Under the pieces are notes generated by a model. The model had not been told where the DNA came from. It was given only the letters and a program-made list of their open reading frames with translations, and did not search any database. Of a stretch of 64,000 bases of DNA, positions 35,622 through 44,368 are shown one piece after another. This DNA is from Pseudoalteromonas apostichopi (GTDB lineage: Bacteria > Pseudomonadota > Gammaproteobacteria > Enterobacterales > Alteromonadaceae). The translations under genes were made by a program, and so were the position numbers. The stretch covers positions 496,001-560,000 of the forward strand of contig NZ_AP028066.1 in NCBI RefSeq assembly GCF_030297135.1, given 5' to 3'. Each line of letters begins with the position of its first letter. The stretch's first letter is position 1.

Positions 35622-37944
35622 TAAGTAAATGCTTTTCGAAGAAGTTAGCCATCATAGTGTGGTAGTGCAGGGTAGTGCCTTCACCTTCACGGAGGCTGTG
35701 AGAACGGTTCGGGTAAGAGAAAAACTCGAACTGTTTATTGTGCTTAACTAATTCGTTAATTAAACGCTCTGAACCTTGGTAGTGTACGTTATCATCTCCG
35801 GTGCCGTGGATCAGTAGCAACTTACCTTGCAGATCTTTTGCAAAAGTAATCGGCGACGTGTTGTCGTAACTTTCAGGATCGGTATTTGGGTTACCCGCAT
35901 AGCGTTCTTGGTAGATAGTATCGTACAAGCGAATATCTGGCACTGGGGCTGAGGCAATACCAACTTTATATTTATCACCATGGCGGAATAACAAATTAAG
36001 TGTTGAACTACCGCCACCAGAGTGACCCCATACACCGACACGGTCGGTATCAATGACATCCCAACGTTTTGCCATTGCATCAAGGGCGTCAACTTGGTCT
36101 CGTACGGTAATAGAGCCTATTTTTTTGTAGATAGACTTACGCCAATCTCTGCCTTTTGGTGCGCGCGTGCCGCGGTTATCAACTGAGGCAACAATAAAGC
36201 CTTGCTGAGTTAGATACGACTTGTATAAGTAACTGTTACCTTCCCAGCGGTCTTGTACTGTTGAGCCCCATGGCTCACCATAAACATAGAAAACGATTGG
36301 GTATTTTTTGCTTTTATCCATATTCGCTGGGAACATGATGTAGCCATCAAGCTCAACACCATCACGGGCATTAACTGTAAAGAACTCGTGAGTCGGTAAT
36401 TGCTCAGTCGCTAATTTCTCTTTTAATGCTTTGTTCTCAACTAAGGTTTTCACATTGCTATGATCGCTTACTTTGATGATCTCTTTCATTGGTGGAGTGC
36501 CAAATTTAGAGATTGTGTGCATCGCCCAAGAGGTATCTTTAGACATATAATAGCTGTTTGAGCCATCAAATGACGCTGGCGTTACGCGCATAGGTTTAGA
36601 GCTGCCATCTAACGACGTACGGAATAAATACCGCTGGCTAGGATCATCCGGTGATGCAGTAAAGTACATAACGTTTTTATCTTCGTTAAGCGCTAACATA
36701 TCAATGATGTCATAGTCGCCCGGCGTTAAATCAACAACCGTTTTGCCATCGCGAGATACACGGTATAGATGACGCCAGCCATCACGCTCACTGTGCCAAA
36801 TAAAGAACTTACCGTCTTTTGACCAGTTTGCTTTATAAAACCACTCAATAAAGGCATCGTCTTTATCTTCGAGGATTTTAGTTAGCTGTTGTTTTTGCCA
36901 GTCGAATAACCAAACCTTGTTGTGGCTTTGCGGGCGGTTAAGATCTTGGATCATCAAAGATTCACCAGTGCCTGCCCAGCTAATACGTGGAATATAACGA
37001 TCACGATTATCGCCACCAAGTTCAGCCCAGCGAGTTTTCTTGTCGCTAAGACTGACCACACCCACTTTAACCGCAGAGTTCATCTCGCCGGCTTTTGGAT
37101 ACGGGAATTCTTTAAGGGTAGGGTAGAGATCATCGGTGTTATTGATCATGGTGAAGTATTTCACGCCACTGGTATCAAGCTGCCAATAGGCAATTGATTT
37201 ATTGTCTGGGCTCCAGCGAAAACCATCACGAATAGTAAATTCTTCTTCGTATACCCAGTCAAAATTACCATTAACAATGGTGTCGTTACCATCAGTGGTT
37301 AAAGCAGTCACAGCCTTGCTACCGACTTTTTCCATGTAGATGTTGTTATCACGCACGTAAGCTACTTTTGAGCTATCTGGTGAGAACTTAGCAAACATTA
37401 GCTTTTTCGCTTCGATGTTTTCGCCACCTAACTGATATAGCGAATCTGTTTCAAGGTTTAATAGCCAAAAATCACCACGGCTACGTGAGCGCCACACTTG
37501 CTCGCCATTGGTAAAAACCATCAGCCATTTACCATCTTTAGACCATTGATAGCTTTCAACGGTGAGTGGCTCTTTATCACCTTTGGGAATTAATTTTTCG
37601 TAACTAACAAGCACCTTACGACCCGTCCCATCGGCGTTATAAAACACAATATCATTGCCTTTTACGCCGTGTTCATCGTCTTTAGCTTTGTCGTCTTGAG
37701 TATTTTTATCGCTTTCGCGCTCTTCAAGTACCGTATAACCAGTACCATCATCGAGCCACGTAAAATAGGTGCTACGCTCAGCTTTAAAGTCTTTTTCTTT
37801 ATAAATTTGTTCAAGCGAGAGCGAATTAGCCGTTGCGTTCACTGTTGCTGATGGGGTGCTAGCTTGCTCTGCAGTTGAGCATGCCTGCAAACCTATACCC
37901 GCAACCACAGCAAACGCAAGGGTTGATGTTTTTATTAAATTCAT
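35605..37944 (-). CDS. Dipeptidyl peptidase IV (S9B)
   Basis: It cleaves Xaa-Pro dipeptides. 779 residues: lipoprotein signal with Cys at LQACST, an eight-bladed propeller domain (roughly 60-500) including the N-terminal-anchoring DWVYEEEF Glu pair, then the hydrolase domain with GHSGGG (Ser642), HGTGDDNVH (Asp) and NRSHSLREG (His). It is anchored in the outer or inner membrane. Its final residues NTNPQ and stop come from the end of a 162-bp repeat. Monocistronic. Confidence 0.95.
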   Translation of the reverse strand: MNLIKTSTLAFAVVAGIGLQACSTAEQASTPSATVNATANSLSLEQIYKEKDFKAERSTYFTWLDDGTGYTVLEERESDKNTQDDKAKDDEHGVKGNDIVFYNADGTGRKVLVSYEKLIPKGDKEPLTVESYQWSKDGKWLMVFTNGEQVWRSRSRGDFWLLNLETDSLYQLGGENIEAKKLMFAKFSPDSSKVAYVRDNNIYMEKVGSKAVTALTTDGNDTIVNGNFDWVYEEEFTIRDGFRWSPDNKSIAYWQLDTSGVKYFTMINNTDDLYPTLKEFPYPKAGEMNSAVKVGVVSLSDKKTRWAELGGDNRDRYIPRISWAGTGESLMIQDLNRPQSHNKVWLFDWQKQQLTKILEDKDDAFIEWFYKANWSKDGKFFIWHSERDGWRHLYRVSRDGKTVVDLTPGDYDIIDMLALNEDKNVMYFTASPDDPSQRYLFRTSLDGSSKPMRVTPASFDGSNSYYMSKDTSWAMHTISKFGTPPMKEIIKVSDHSNVKTLVENKALKEKLATEQLPTHEFFTVNARDGVELDGYIMFPANMDKSKKYPIVFYVYGEPWGSTVQDRWEGNSYLYKSYLTQQGFIVASVDNRGTRAPKGRDWRKSIYKKIGSITVRDQVDALDAMAKRWDVIDTDRVGVWGHSGGGSSTLNLLFRHGDKYKVGIASAPVPDIRLYDTIYQERYAGNPNTDPESYDNTSPITFAKDLQGKLLLIHGTGDDNVHYQGSERLINELVKHNKQFEFFSYPNRSHSLREGEGTTLHYHTMMANFFEKHLLNTNPQ

Positions 37945-38038
37945 TTTGTTGTTCCTAGGTTTTAACTTACCTAGCGTACCAAATTAGATGAATAAAATCT
38001 GAGCTTTTATCGTGTTATCAGGGGGGTTGAACTTAAAC

Positions 38039-38839
38039 TCAATCGTCCCACAAAAACATACTGGCTTGCTTGTTGGCAATACGTAGCTCGTAAATATCAT
38101 TACAAGGGCGCATCGCCGCACCATAGCAAACATGTAACGGCAATAAGTGCTCTTCACGAGGATGACTAAAACGCGCCGCAGGGGCCATTTGCCATTCTAA
38201 TAGCTTAGCTTGTCGCTGCTGCTCACTCAGCTCAGTATTGCCACATACATCAACTAACCATTGCTCAAAAGCCATATTTTGCGCTTTAATTTCAGCGGTT
38301 TCAGGGGTGAAAAATGCGCGCATATTATGAAAAGTAAAGCCAGACCCAATGATCAATAAATTATCGTAATCAAGTTGTTGTAAAGCCTCACCTATCGCTA
38401 GGTGTAAGCTTGGCTCAAGGCTTGGATGTAACGACAATTGCACACAAGGTATATCTGCTTCTGGATACATAATTTTCAAAGGCACATACATACCGTGATC
38501 AAAGCCACGAGATGGGTTTAATGCGCTATCGATATTAGCTTTTGCCAATGCCTGATGTACTTTTTCGGCAAGGGCTGGTTCACCTGGGCTTGGGTACTCA
38601 ATACTGTAAGCAGGCTCAGGAAAACCATAGTAATCATAAATTAGCTCAGGAGCAGCACTCGAAGTAATACTAATAGGGTTCGCTTCCCAGTGCGCACTCA
38701 CCATCAAAATAGCAGGTGGCTTTTTAATTTTAGCAGCAACGGACTGCAAACAAGTGACCATATCGGCATGACTTGGATCGCCAAGTAAAGGCATAGGACC
38801 GCCGCCATGTGAAACAAAGAAAACGCGTGGCTTTTGCAT
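38039..38839 (-). CDS. ygiD: LigB-type extradiol dioxygenase (YgiD, 4,5-DOPA dioxygenase)
   Basis: 266 residues. Metal ligands of the class III extradiol fold are visible: VSHGGGPMPLL (His10), SAHWEANP, GFDHGMYVPL and GFTFHNMRAF. It opens catechol rings; E. coli YgiD acts on L-DOPA in vitro. The true substrate in this marine host is unknown. An upstream ACGAGG-type ribosome site is weak (AAGGAGT lies eight bases before the ATG on the coding strand). A 162-bp repeat lies just upstream. Confidence 0.9.
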   Translation of the reverse strand: MQKPRVFFVSHGGGPMPLLGDPSHADMVTCLQSVAAKIKKPPAILMVSAHWEANPISITSSAAPELIYDYYGFPEPAYSIEYPSPGEPALAEKVHQALAKANIDSALNPSRGFDHGMYVPLKIMYPEADIPCVQLSLHPSLEPSLHLAIGEALQQLDYDNLLIIGSGFTFHNMRAFFTPETAEIKAQNMAFEQWLVDVCGNTELSEQQRQAKLLEWQMAPAARFSHPREEHLLPLHVCYGAAMRPCNDIYELRIANKQASMFLWDD

Positions 38840-38865
38840 AAATGTACTCCTTAAATATGCTTTTC

Positions 38866-39027
38866 ATACCAATTCGCTTAATTAAGTAGTCTATTTTGAG
38901 GCAAGGAAACCTCGTTGATAACAAGGCAAAAATTTCGTTATTTAGTTGTTCTAAATCAGAAATTTTTAACGCAGGTAGCGACAGGTTTAATCCCTCAAAA
39001 TGATTAAGTATTATTGCGGATTGGTAT
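38866..39027 (+). repeat. 162-bp palindromic intergenic repeat, copy 3
   Basis: Best-preserved copy: ATACCAATTCGC at the left and GCGGATTGGTAT at the right, with the central fold-back AAATTTCGTTATTTAG / CTAAATCAGAAATTT. It lies between ygiD and tpm and covers part of the ygiD promoter region. Confidence 0.92.
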
Positions 39028-39114
39028 CTCTATAGTGCACGCACAGAGGTACAATAACTAGCCACAAAAACGCACAACTAGGGTGTGAATTTACACACCA
39101 ATAGTTTGTAAGTA

Positions 39115-39747
39115 CTAACTTAAATGCCAAGCTACGTTCATGGCAGGGACTTGCCCTTTTAAGCCCCCTTCGAGAGGTTCTTTGCACAGTAATGTTAGTT
39201 GATAAAAAGCATCGTAGTGCTGATGTAGTTCATCGGCGACTACACTAAACGGCGGACCCGAAAACTCACTTTGCTGATACTCAAAGACCACCACTAACTG
39301 TTTAGCTCTATTAGTTAATTCAAGTAAATGCTGGGTATAGCGAATGCGCACTGGCTTTGGTAGCGCAACTAAAGCGGCACGGTCATAAACTGCGTTGATA
39401 GGGCCAAGATCAGCTGCAGTAAGTGCAAAAATATCACCCACCCAAACGGTTAGATTTGCGCCTTGGTAACGTAATAGTTCGCCGTGTTGGCTAATTTCGG
39501 GTTCTAGCTTTAACTCATCAAATAACTGCTTAATGGCTATCTCACTAAGTTCTGCCCCAACAACACGCATACCTTGCGCTAGCAAATAATGAATGTCGTG
39601 AGTTTTTCCGCACAGTGGTACAAAAACAGTATCGCCTTGCTGCAAATTTAAGTTAGTAAAATACTGATCTAGATAACGGTTAACGTCTCCTTCATGAAAA
39701 CCAATTTCGTTATTTTCCCAACGTTGATGCCAATGCTTTGCGTCCAT
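39115..39747 (-). CDS. tpm: Thiopurine S-methyltransferase
   Basis: 210 residues, the usual bacterial length. WHQRWENNEIGFHEGDVNRYL at the N terminus, VFVPLCGKTHDIHYLLAQGMRVVGAELSEIA (SAM site) and VYDRAALVALP are diagnostic. In bacteria it methylates selenium and tellurium compounds and thiopurines. Eleven bases after the DUF2938 gene on the same strand. An exact iteron-like 18-mer lies at 39652. Confidence 0.95.
   Translation of the reverse strand: MDAKHWHQRWENNEIGFHEGDVNRYLDQYFTNLNLQQGDTVFVPLCGKTHDIHYLLAQGMRVVGAELSEIAIKQLFDELKLEPEISQHGELLRYQGANLTVWVGDIFALTAADLGPINAVYDRAALVALPKPVRIRYTQHLLELTNRAKQLVVVFEYQQSEFSGPPFSVVADELHQHYDAFYQLTLLCKEPLEGGLKGQVPAMNVAWHLS
39652..39669 (+). repeat. Dispersed iteron-like 18-mer h (inside tpm)
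   Basis: GTTAGTAAAATACTGATC, exact consensus; on the coding strand it encodes DQYFTN. Confidence 0.7.
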
Positions 39748-39756
39748 TACATACTC

Positions 39757-40245
39757 CTAAATAAATTGAATGAATTGAGCTGATAAATATATTCCGACAC
39801 CAAAAAGTAGGTGAGTTACAGCACTTTTTAAGCGGGCTTGAAGTGGGTTTGCTGTTTTCGTAGCCATTATCCCCATCCCTAAAGCGGGCTGCATAACAAA
39901 AAATGGCATAGATACGCTAGCTAATCCATATATACATGCAGCGATTAAGGTGGGCTGTTCAAGCCAAGCAATACCGACCAATAATATAAATAGAAACGAA
40001 AATAAAACACCAATAAAGTAGTGTAAACACCAGCCAAACACGCACTCAAACTGCTTAACTGGACTAGTTGCTATATTCAGGTGCTTAAACTTTCCATCTA
40101 ATAAACCCAAGCCCCAACGGCCAACTAAACAAAAGTTTAATGACGGTATCTTAAACACTTTAGCCAGCAGAAAAGCATAAAGATCAATGAACAAAGTCGC
40201 CGCTATGCCTACAAAAGTTATCACATAAATATCATTAACACTCAT
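39757..40245 (-). CDS. DUF2938 family membrane protein
   Basis: 162 residues, four hydrophobic helices. GIAATLFIDLYAFLLAKVF, NFCLVGRWGLGLLDGKF, WCLHYFIGVLFSFLFILLVG and PALGMGIMATKTANPLQARLKSAVTHLLFGVGIYL match the DUF2938 pattern. The function is unknown. It is divergent from a LysR gene and upstream of tpm, so the LysR protein is the likely regulator of DUF2938-tpm. Confidence 0.8.
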   Translation of the reverse strand: MSVNDIYVITFVGIAATLFIDLYAFLLAKVFKIPSLNFCLVGRWGLGLLDGKFKHLNIATSPVKQFECVFGWCLHYFIGVLFSFLFILLVGIAWLEQPTLIAACIYGLASVSMPFFVMQPALGMGIMATKTANPLQARLKSAVTHLLFGVGIYLSAQFIQFI

Positions 40246-40345
40246 AATTAGATGCTCTTAAATGATTTAATAAAAGACATGATATCTAATTGCAAAAATG
40301 CTAAAAATAGCAAGATAAACAAACTATGATTGCATAAATGAGAAC

Positions 40346-41227
40346 ATGATTGACGATATTGCCCTATTCATACAGATTGTTAAACAAGGCGGCCTAAGTA
40401 ATGCGGCTGAGAGCTTGTCGTTGCCTACCGCAACTGTATCGAGACGCTTGCAACGTCTTGAGCAACGCCTAGGCGAGCAGCTTTTAAATCGCTCAGCAAG
40501 GCAATGCACATTAACGCAAGCAGGTGAGGTGTATTTTCAAAGTTATGTTGAATTAATTGAGCAATTTGAACAAACCCATCGTCAACTTAATGAGCAAAAA
40601 GCACAATTGTCAGGGAAGCTGAAAGTTCTGGCACCTCTCAATATTAGTCATGGTTTCTTAAAGCCTATGTGGCTAGCATTTACTAAACAGTACCCTGATA
40701 TTCAACTTGAGCTTTTGCTTAATAATAAACTTGAAGATCTGAGTAAAAGCCAAGCTGATATAGCGATTAGAGTGGGGCCGCAGGCTGACTCTATGCTACA
40801 TCAAAAAAAGTTAGGCAGTGTTGATACCTTATTTGTAAGCACAAAAGCATACCTTGATTCAGCACCTATTATAGAAGAGCCAGCTGATTTAAAACAGCAT
40901 AGGTTAATTGGCACCACATTAAGAAATAAATGGCAGTTAACCAATACACACACGAATGCAACTTATAACCATATGTGCCGATTTGCTGCCACCTTTAACG
41001 ATACTGGATTTGTAAAATACTTAGTTTGTGATGAGCAAGGTATTGCTTTGTTACCTCGGTTTGAGGTTATAGATGAATTAAAATCTCAGCAGTTAGTTCA
41101 AGTACTGCCACACTGGCGAGGAGAAAACCGCGACATTTATGCTATCTGGCCAAGCGCACGTTTACTGAGTAAAAAGGCTGTCTGTTTAAAACAGTTTATA
41201 ACCGACTATATTGCTGAACAATTATAA
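40346..41227 (+). CDS. LysR-family regulator
   Basis: 293 residues. HTH in DDIALFIQIVKQGGLSNAAESLSLPTATVSRRLQRLEQRLGEQLLNRS, the CrgA/DhcR-like variant with ATVSRR. The effector domain follows (LSGKLKVLAPLNISHGFLKP). Divergent from DUF2938-tpm. Its last six bases overlap the end of the convergent DJ-1-like gene. Confidence 0.92.
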   Translation: MIDDIALFIQIVKQGGLSNAAESLSLPTATVSRRLQRLEQRLGEQLLNRSARQCTLTQAGEVYFQSYVELIEQFEQTHRQLNEQKAQLSGKLKVLAPLNISHGFLKPMWLAFTKQYPDIQLELLLNNKLEDLSKSQADIAIRVGPQADSMLHQKKLGSVDTLFVSTKAYLDSAPIIEEPADLKQHRLIGTTLRNKWQLTNTHTNATYNHMCRFAATFNDTGFVKYLVCDEQGIALLPRFEVIDELKSQQLVQVLPHWRGENRDIYAIWPSARLLSKKAVCLKQFITDYIAEQL

Positions 41228-41797
41228 CGTCTGCCATTGATATTCCATCTGTTTGGCGGTCAGTAGGGCGTGCTCGTAACTAATAAATTCAGCGACTAAC
41301 GCTAGGCTCATATCAATGCCTGCAGAAATTCCTCCTGAGCTGGTAAACTTACCGTCGGTGACCCAACGAGTATCTGCAATCACATTGAGATCAGAAAACA
41401 AAGCAGCCAGCTCAGGTTGATCTTGCCAATGAGTCGTGACATTTTTACCGTTTAAAAGCCCAGTTTTAGCAAGCAAAAATGCCCCCGTACAAACACTCGC
41501 AACACGCTTGGTGTTAGTGGCTGTGTGTTTTAACCAAGTAATAACCTCTGCTTTTTCAAGTTCTAGAGTATGGTCGCCACCAACCACAACAAGGAGATCA
41601 AGCAATGGGCTGTCAGCAAAGCTGTAATGGGGGTTTACACTATAACCACCACGGGCAAGAACAGGACCAGTAGTTTCGGCAATTAAACTCACTTGCCAGT
41701 CATTATCCGCTAGGCGCTTAGCGGTACTGAACACCTCAAATGGACCTGAGAAATCGAGCACTTCGGCATCATCATAAATGTAAATTCCAATATTCAT
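41222..41797 (-). CDS. DJ-1/PfpI family protein (AraC-sensor-like)
   Basis: 191 residues with the class I glutamine-amidotransferase-like fold: MNIGIYIYDDAEVLDFSGPFEVFS, LLVVVGGDH and the nucleophile elbow VCTGAFLLAKTGLL (Cys about residue 100), then THWQ. It resembles isonitrile hydratase and the sensor part of FtrA/GlxA regulators, without a DNA-binding domain. Activity unknown. Confidence 0.87.
   Translation of the reverse strand: MNIGIYIYDDAEVLDFSGPFEVFSTAKRLADNDWQVSLIAETTGPVLARGGYSVNPHYSFADSPLLDLLVVVGGDHTLELEKAEVITWLKHTATNTKRVASVCTGAFLLAKTGLLNGKNVTTHWQDQPELAALFSDLNVIADTRWVTDGKFTSSGGISAGIDMSLALVAEFISYEHALLTAKQMEYQWQTL
41624..41638. promoter_or_regulatory. parS-like 15-bp site 6 (inside the DJ-1-like gene)
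   Basis: GTAATGGGGGTTTAC; one arm base differs from the consensus GTAAAGGGGSTTTAC. Encodes VNPHY on the minus strand. Confidence 0.5.
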
Positions 41798-41923
41798 ACA
41801 ATTGTTCCTGTTATGTTGATTTATTTCTCAAGCAAAAAAACGTACTATGCCATTTTTGCAGTTCGTTAATAACATATTATTAAATTGCGCACTGTATACA
41901 AACAAAACTTCAAGGCATTGTTA

Positions 41924-42634
41924 ATGCGTTTTTTATTATTATTATTATTGAGCGTGCTGCTGGTTGGTTGTAAAACAACACAGCAAAACGTTGCTGAAAT
42001 CAGTGAAGTATCGCCGAGCACTATTTATTTTCAGGGCGAAACATCAAAGCAAAATGTTGAAAAGTTCGAACAATTATTAGTAAGTAGCGATCTACAAATC
42101 AATACCTTGGTTATTAATAGCCAAGGGGGTGATGTGATGGCGGGTCTACATTTAGGTGGCTTAGTGCATGAGTATCAACTCAATGTTGTAGTACACGAGC
42201 TTTGTGCATCGTCTTGCGCCAACTACGTACTTACCGCAAGTCCACATGTTCTCGTTGAAGAACAAGCCGTTATAGGCTGGCATGGGGGCTCATTACAGGC
42301 ATTATACGTGCCGATGGAGCAATCTCCCGAGGTCGCTAGCTATATTGCAAAATGGCAAACTGCAGAACGACAATTTTTTAAAATCATCAATGTTGAACAA
42401 GCGGTTACTATCATAGGTATGATGCCTGGCATTACCGAAAAACGTGATTCAGCTATTTATAGTTACGATGTCCAAACTCTGAAGCGTTTAGGGTTACATA
42501 TCGAGTTTGCAGGAACGCAAACAGGGATGTCAGCAAGTGGCGAAAAAGTAGCGCAAGTATTCGAGCTTGAGGAGTCTGTACTTAACCACTTTTTGATGCT
42601 CAACGATATCGTGTCAGCTGAACTAATTAACTAA
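41924..42634 (+). CDS. Periplasmic ClpP-like (crotonase-fold) lipoprotein
   Basis: Started at the ATG at 41924, it has a lipobox (LLLLLLSVLLVGCKT) and 236 residues. The body shows the ClpP/SppA-like pattern: IYFQGETS, LVINSQGGDVMAGLHLGGLVHEYQLNVVVHELCASSCANYVLTAS, where SSCANY holds the equivalent of the nucleophile region, then GWHGG. Similar proteins are annotated as periplasmic ClpP family; the catalytic Ser is uncertain (LCASSCA). Confidence 0.78.
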   Translation: MRFLLLLLLSVLLVGCKTTQQNVAEISEVSPSTIYFQGETSKQNVEKFEQLLVSSDLQINTLVINSQGGDVMAGLHLGGLVHEYQLNVVVHELCASSCANYVLTASPHVLVEEQAVIGWHGGSLQALYVPMEQSPEVASYIAKWQTAERQFFKIINVEQAVTIIGMMPGITEKRDSAIYSYDVQTLKRLGLHIEFAGTQTGMSASGEKVAQVFELEESVLNHFLMLNDIVSAELIN

Positions 42635-42635
42635 T

Positions 42636-42662
42636 AAAAAGCCAACATGACGTTGGCTTTTT
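42636..42662. terminator. Terminator between the ClpP-like gene and rmuC
   Basis: AAAAAGCCAAC, ATGAC loop, GTTGGCTTTTTT; symmetrical, serving both convergent genes. Confidence 0.88.
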
Positions 42663-42672
42663 TGTATCGCAT

Positions 42673-44139
42673 TTAATCTAACTCTAATTGGGCTTTTTCA
42701 ACACTTTCCGCGGGTAACTCTTTTTGAACAGAAACCCCCAGCTCTTTGAACTCAGAGGCCTGCTTAATCAAGTTCCCTTTACCACGATACAGCTGAGAAA
42801 ACGCTTTATCATAGCTTTCTTTGGCGCGGTCTAATTGCTTACCAACCCCTTCCATACTAGTAAGAAAACCATTTAGCTTGTTATAAAAGCGCTCTGCACG
42901 GGCAGCAAGCTCTTTTGAGTATTTAGTTTGCTCTTCAAAACGCCACAATTGTTTTACGATGTTCAAGCTAGTCAATAAGGTCGTTGGAGTAGCAACTAAG
43001 ATATTTTTTTCGATTGCTTGCTGATAAATATCACTCTGGTACTTAAGCGCTTCAACAAATGCAGACTCTATCGGTACAAACATGATCACCACTTCAGGGG
43101 AGTTAATACCCGGTAGTCTATCGTAGGCTTTGCTCGCTAACTCGTTTATACGTGATTGCACTGCCGTTACATGCTCTTTTAGCGCTTGCTGTGCCTCAAG
43201 CTCTGAATCGGCATTTACGTAGCGTGTGTAAGCGTTTAACGAGGTTTTAGCATCAATAACTAAATGACGCTGTTGTGGTAAATACACCACCACATCAGGG
43301 CGAAGGCGTCCCTCTTCCGTGTTGAATGACACTTCACGTTGATAATCTACTCCGGCACGCAGTCCTGCGCTGTCTAATACATTTTCGAGCATTAACTCAC
43401 CCCAATTCCCTTGGGTTTTCTTTTGACCTTGTAACGCAGTGCTAAGTCTATCAGCTTGTTCAGTAATAGCTTGGCTTTTAGCTTGCAAATGCAATAACTC
43501 AGTTTTAAGTGCAGCACGCTGTTTGAGATCTTCAACATGGATCAATTCCATTTTATCGCGAAAGCCTTTTAGCTCACCCTGAACAGGTTTTAATAATTGC
43601 TCAATGCTTTCTTGATTTAAGGTTTTAAAACGCTGAGATTTCTCTTCAAGGATTTGGTTAGCAAGATTTTCAAACTCTTTCTTAAGTTGCTCTTTGCTTT
43701 CTTTGATTTGACTGAGCTGTTCTTTAAAGTGCAGCTCTTTTTGCTCTACCGTGCTGCGTAAAGTACTTAAATCAATATCACGTTGATTGAGAGTCGCTTT
43801 GGTAGCAGCAAGCTCAGCCTCGACTTGACGCCAAAATTGGTTGTATTGCTGTGCTTGTTTTTCTTGTTCTACAAAACGGGTTTTAAAGTGTTGAGATTCA
43901 TCACGTTGTTCAGCGTAATCTTGCTGCAATTGAGAAAACGAGAGTTGGCTTTCTTGTAATTGCAACTGCGTTTGCTCTAAATGGCTTTGCTGAATTTGAT
44001 GACTATTTTGCAGTTCAGCTAACTGTTCTTTTAAGCGGCTTTTTTGCAGAGCAAAAATAACACCACTTGCGAGTGCACCTGTAGCAGCACCAAGCACCAC
44101 ACTTTGCCAATTAATCTGTGCAATTAGCTCTGTAATCAT
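42673..44139 (-). CDS. rmuC: DNA recombination protein RmuC
   Basis: 488 residues: N-terminal membrane anchor (VVLGAATGALASGVIFAL), a coiled coil to about residue 215, then the RmuC nuclease-like domain GNWGELMLENVLDSAGLRAGVDYQ, LRPDVVVYLPQQRHLVIDAKTSL and VIMFVPIESAFVEAL. It limits inversions between short inverted repeats. The C-terminal segment returns to coiled coil. Co-oriented with, but separated by a terminator from, the SNF2 gene. Confidence 0.95.
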   Translation of the reverse strand: MITELIAQINWQSVVLGAATGALASGVIFALQKSRLKEQLAELQNSHQIQQSHLEQTQLQLQESQLSFSQLQQDYAEQRDESQHFKTRFVEQEKQAQQYNQFWRQVEAELAATKATLNQRDIDLSTLRSTVEQKELHFKEQLSQIKESKEQLKKEFENLANQILEEKSQRFKTLNQESIEQLLKPVQGELKGFRDKMELIHVEDLKQRAALKTELLHLQAKSQAITEQADRLSTALQGQKKTQGNWGELMLENVLDSAGLRAGVDYQREVSFNTEEGRLRPDVVVYLPQQRHLVIDAKTSLNAYTRYVNADSELEAQQALKEHVTAVQSRINELASKAYDRLPGINSPEVVIMFVPIESAFVEALKYQSDIYQQAIEKNILVATPTTLLTSLNIVKQLWRFEEQTKYSKELAARAERFYNKLNGFLTSMEGVGKQLDRAKESYDKAFSQLYRGKGNLIKQASEFKELGVSVQKELPAESVEKAQLELD

Positions 44140-44211
44140 ATCGAAAACTCAATAACTTAAAGACACATCATCATAACGAAATAGTTCTCAACAGAGTAGG
44201 GGGATCAGGCA

Positions 44212-44243
44212 TAAAAAAAGCCAGCTCAAGAAGAGCTGGCTCT
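44212..44243 (-). terminator. Terminator after the SNF2 helicase gene
   Basis: On the minus strand AGAGCCAGCTCTTCTTGAGCTGGCTTTTTTT: stem GCCAGCTC/GAGCTGGC, then seven T. Confidence 0.88.
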
Positions 44244-44368
44244 AACATTACTAAAATTTAGTAACCAAATGGGAAATCAACATAATGCTTATGTAAACTG
44301 CAATTTAACAACAAGCATAATAATAGACGCCCTAAAATTTGATTAGTTCAAAAAAACTTTAAAAAAAT

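Noticed and set aside
42077..42093. ATTAGTAAGTAGCGATC as an extra 18-mer
   Set aside because: Spacing is one base short and the centre differs; not counted.
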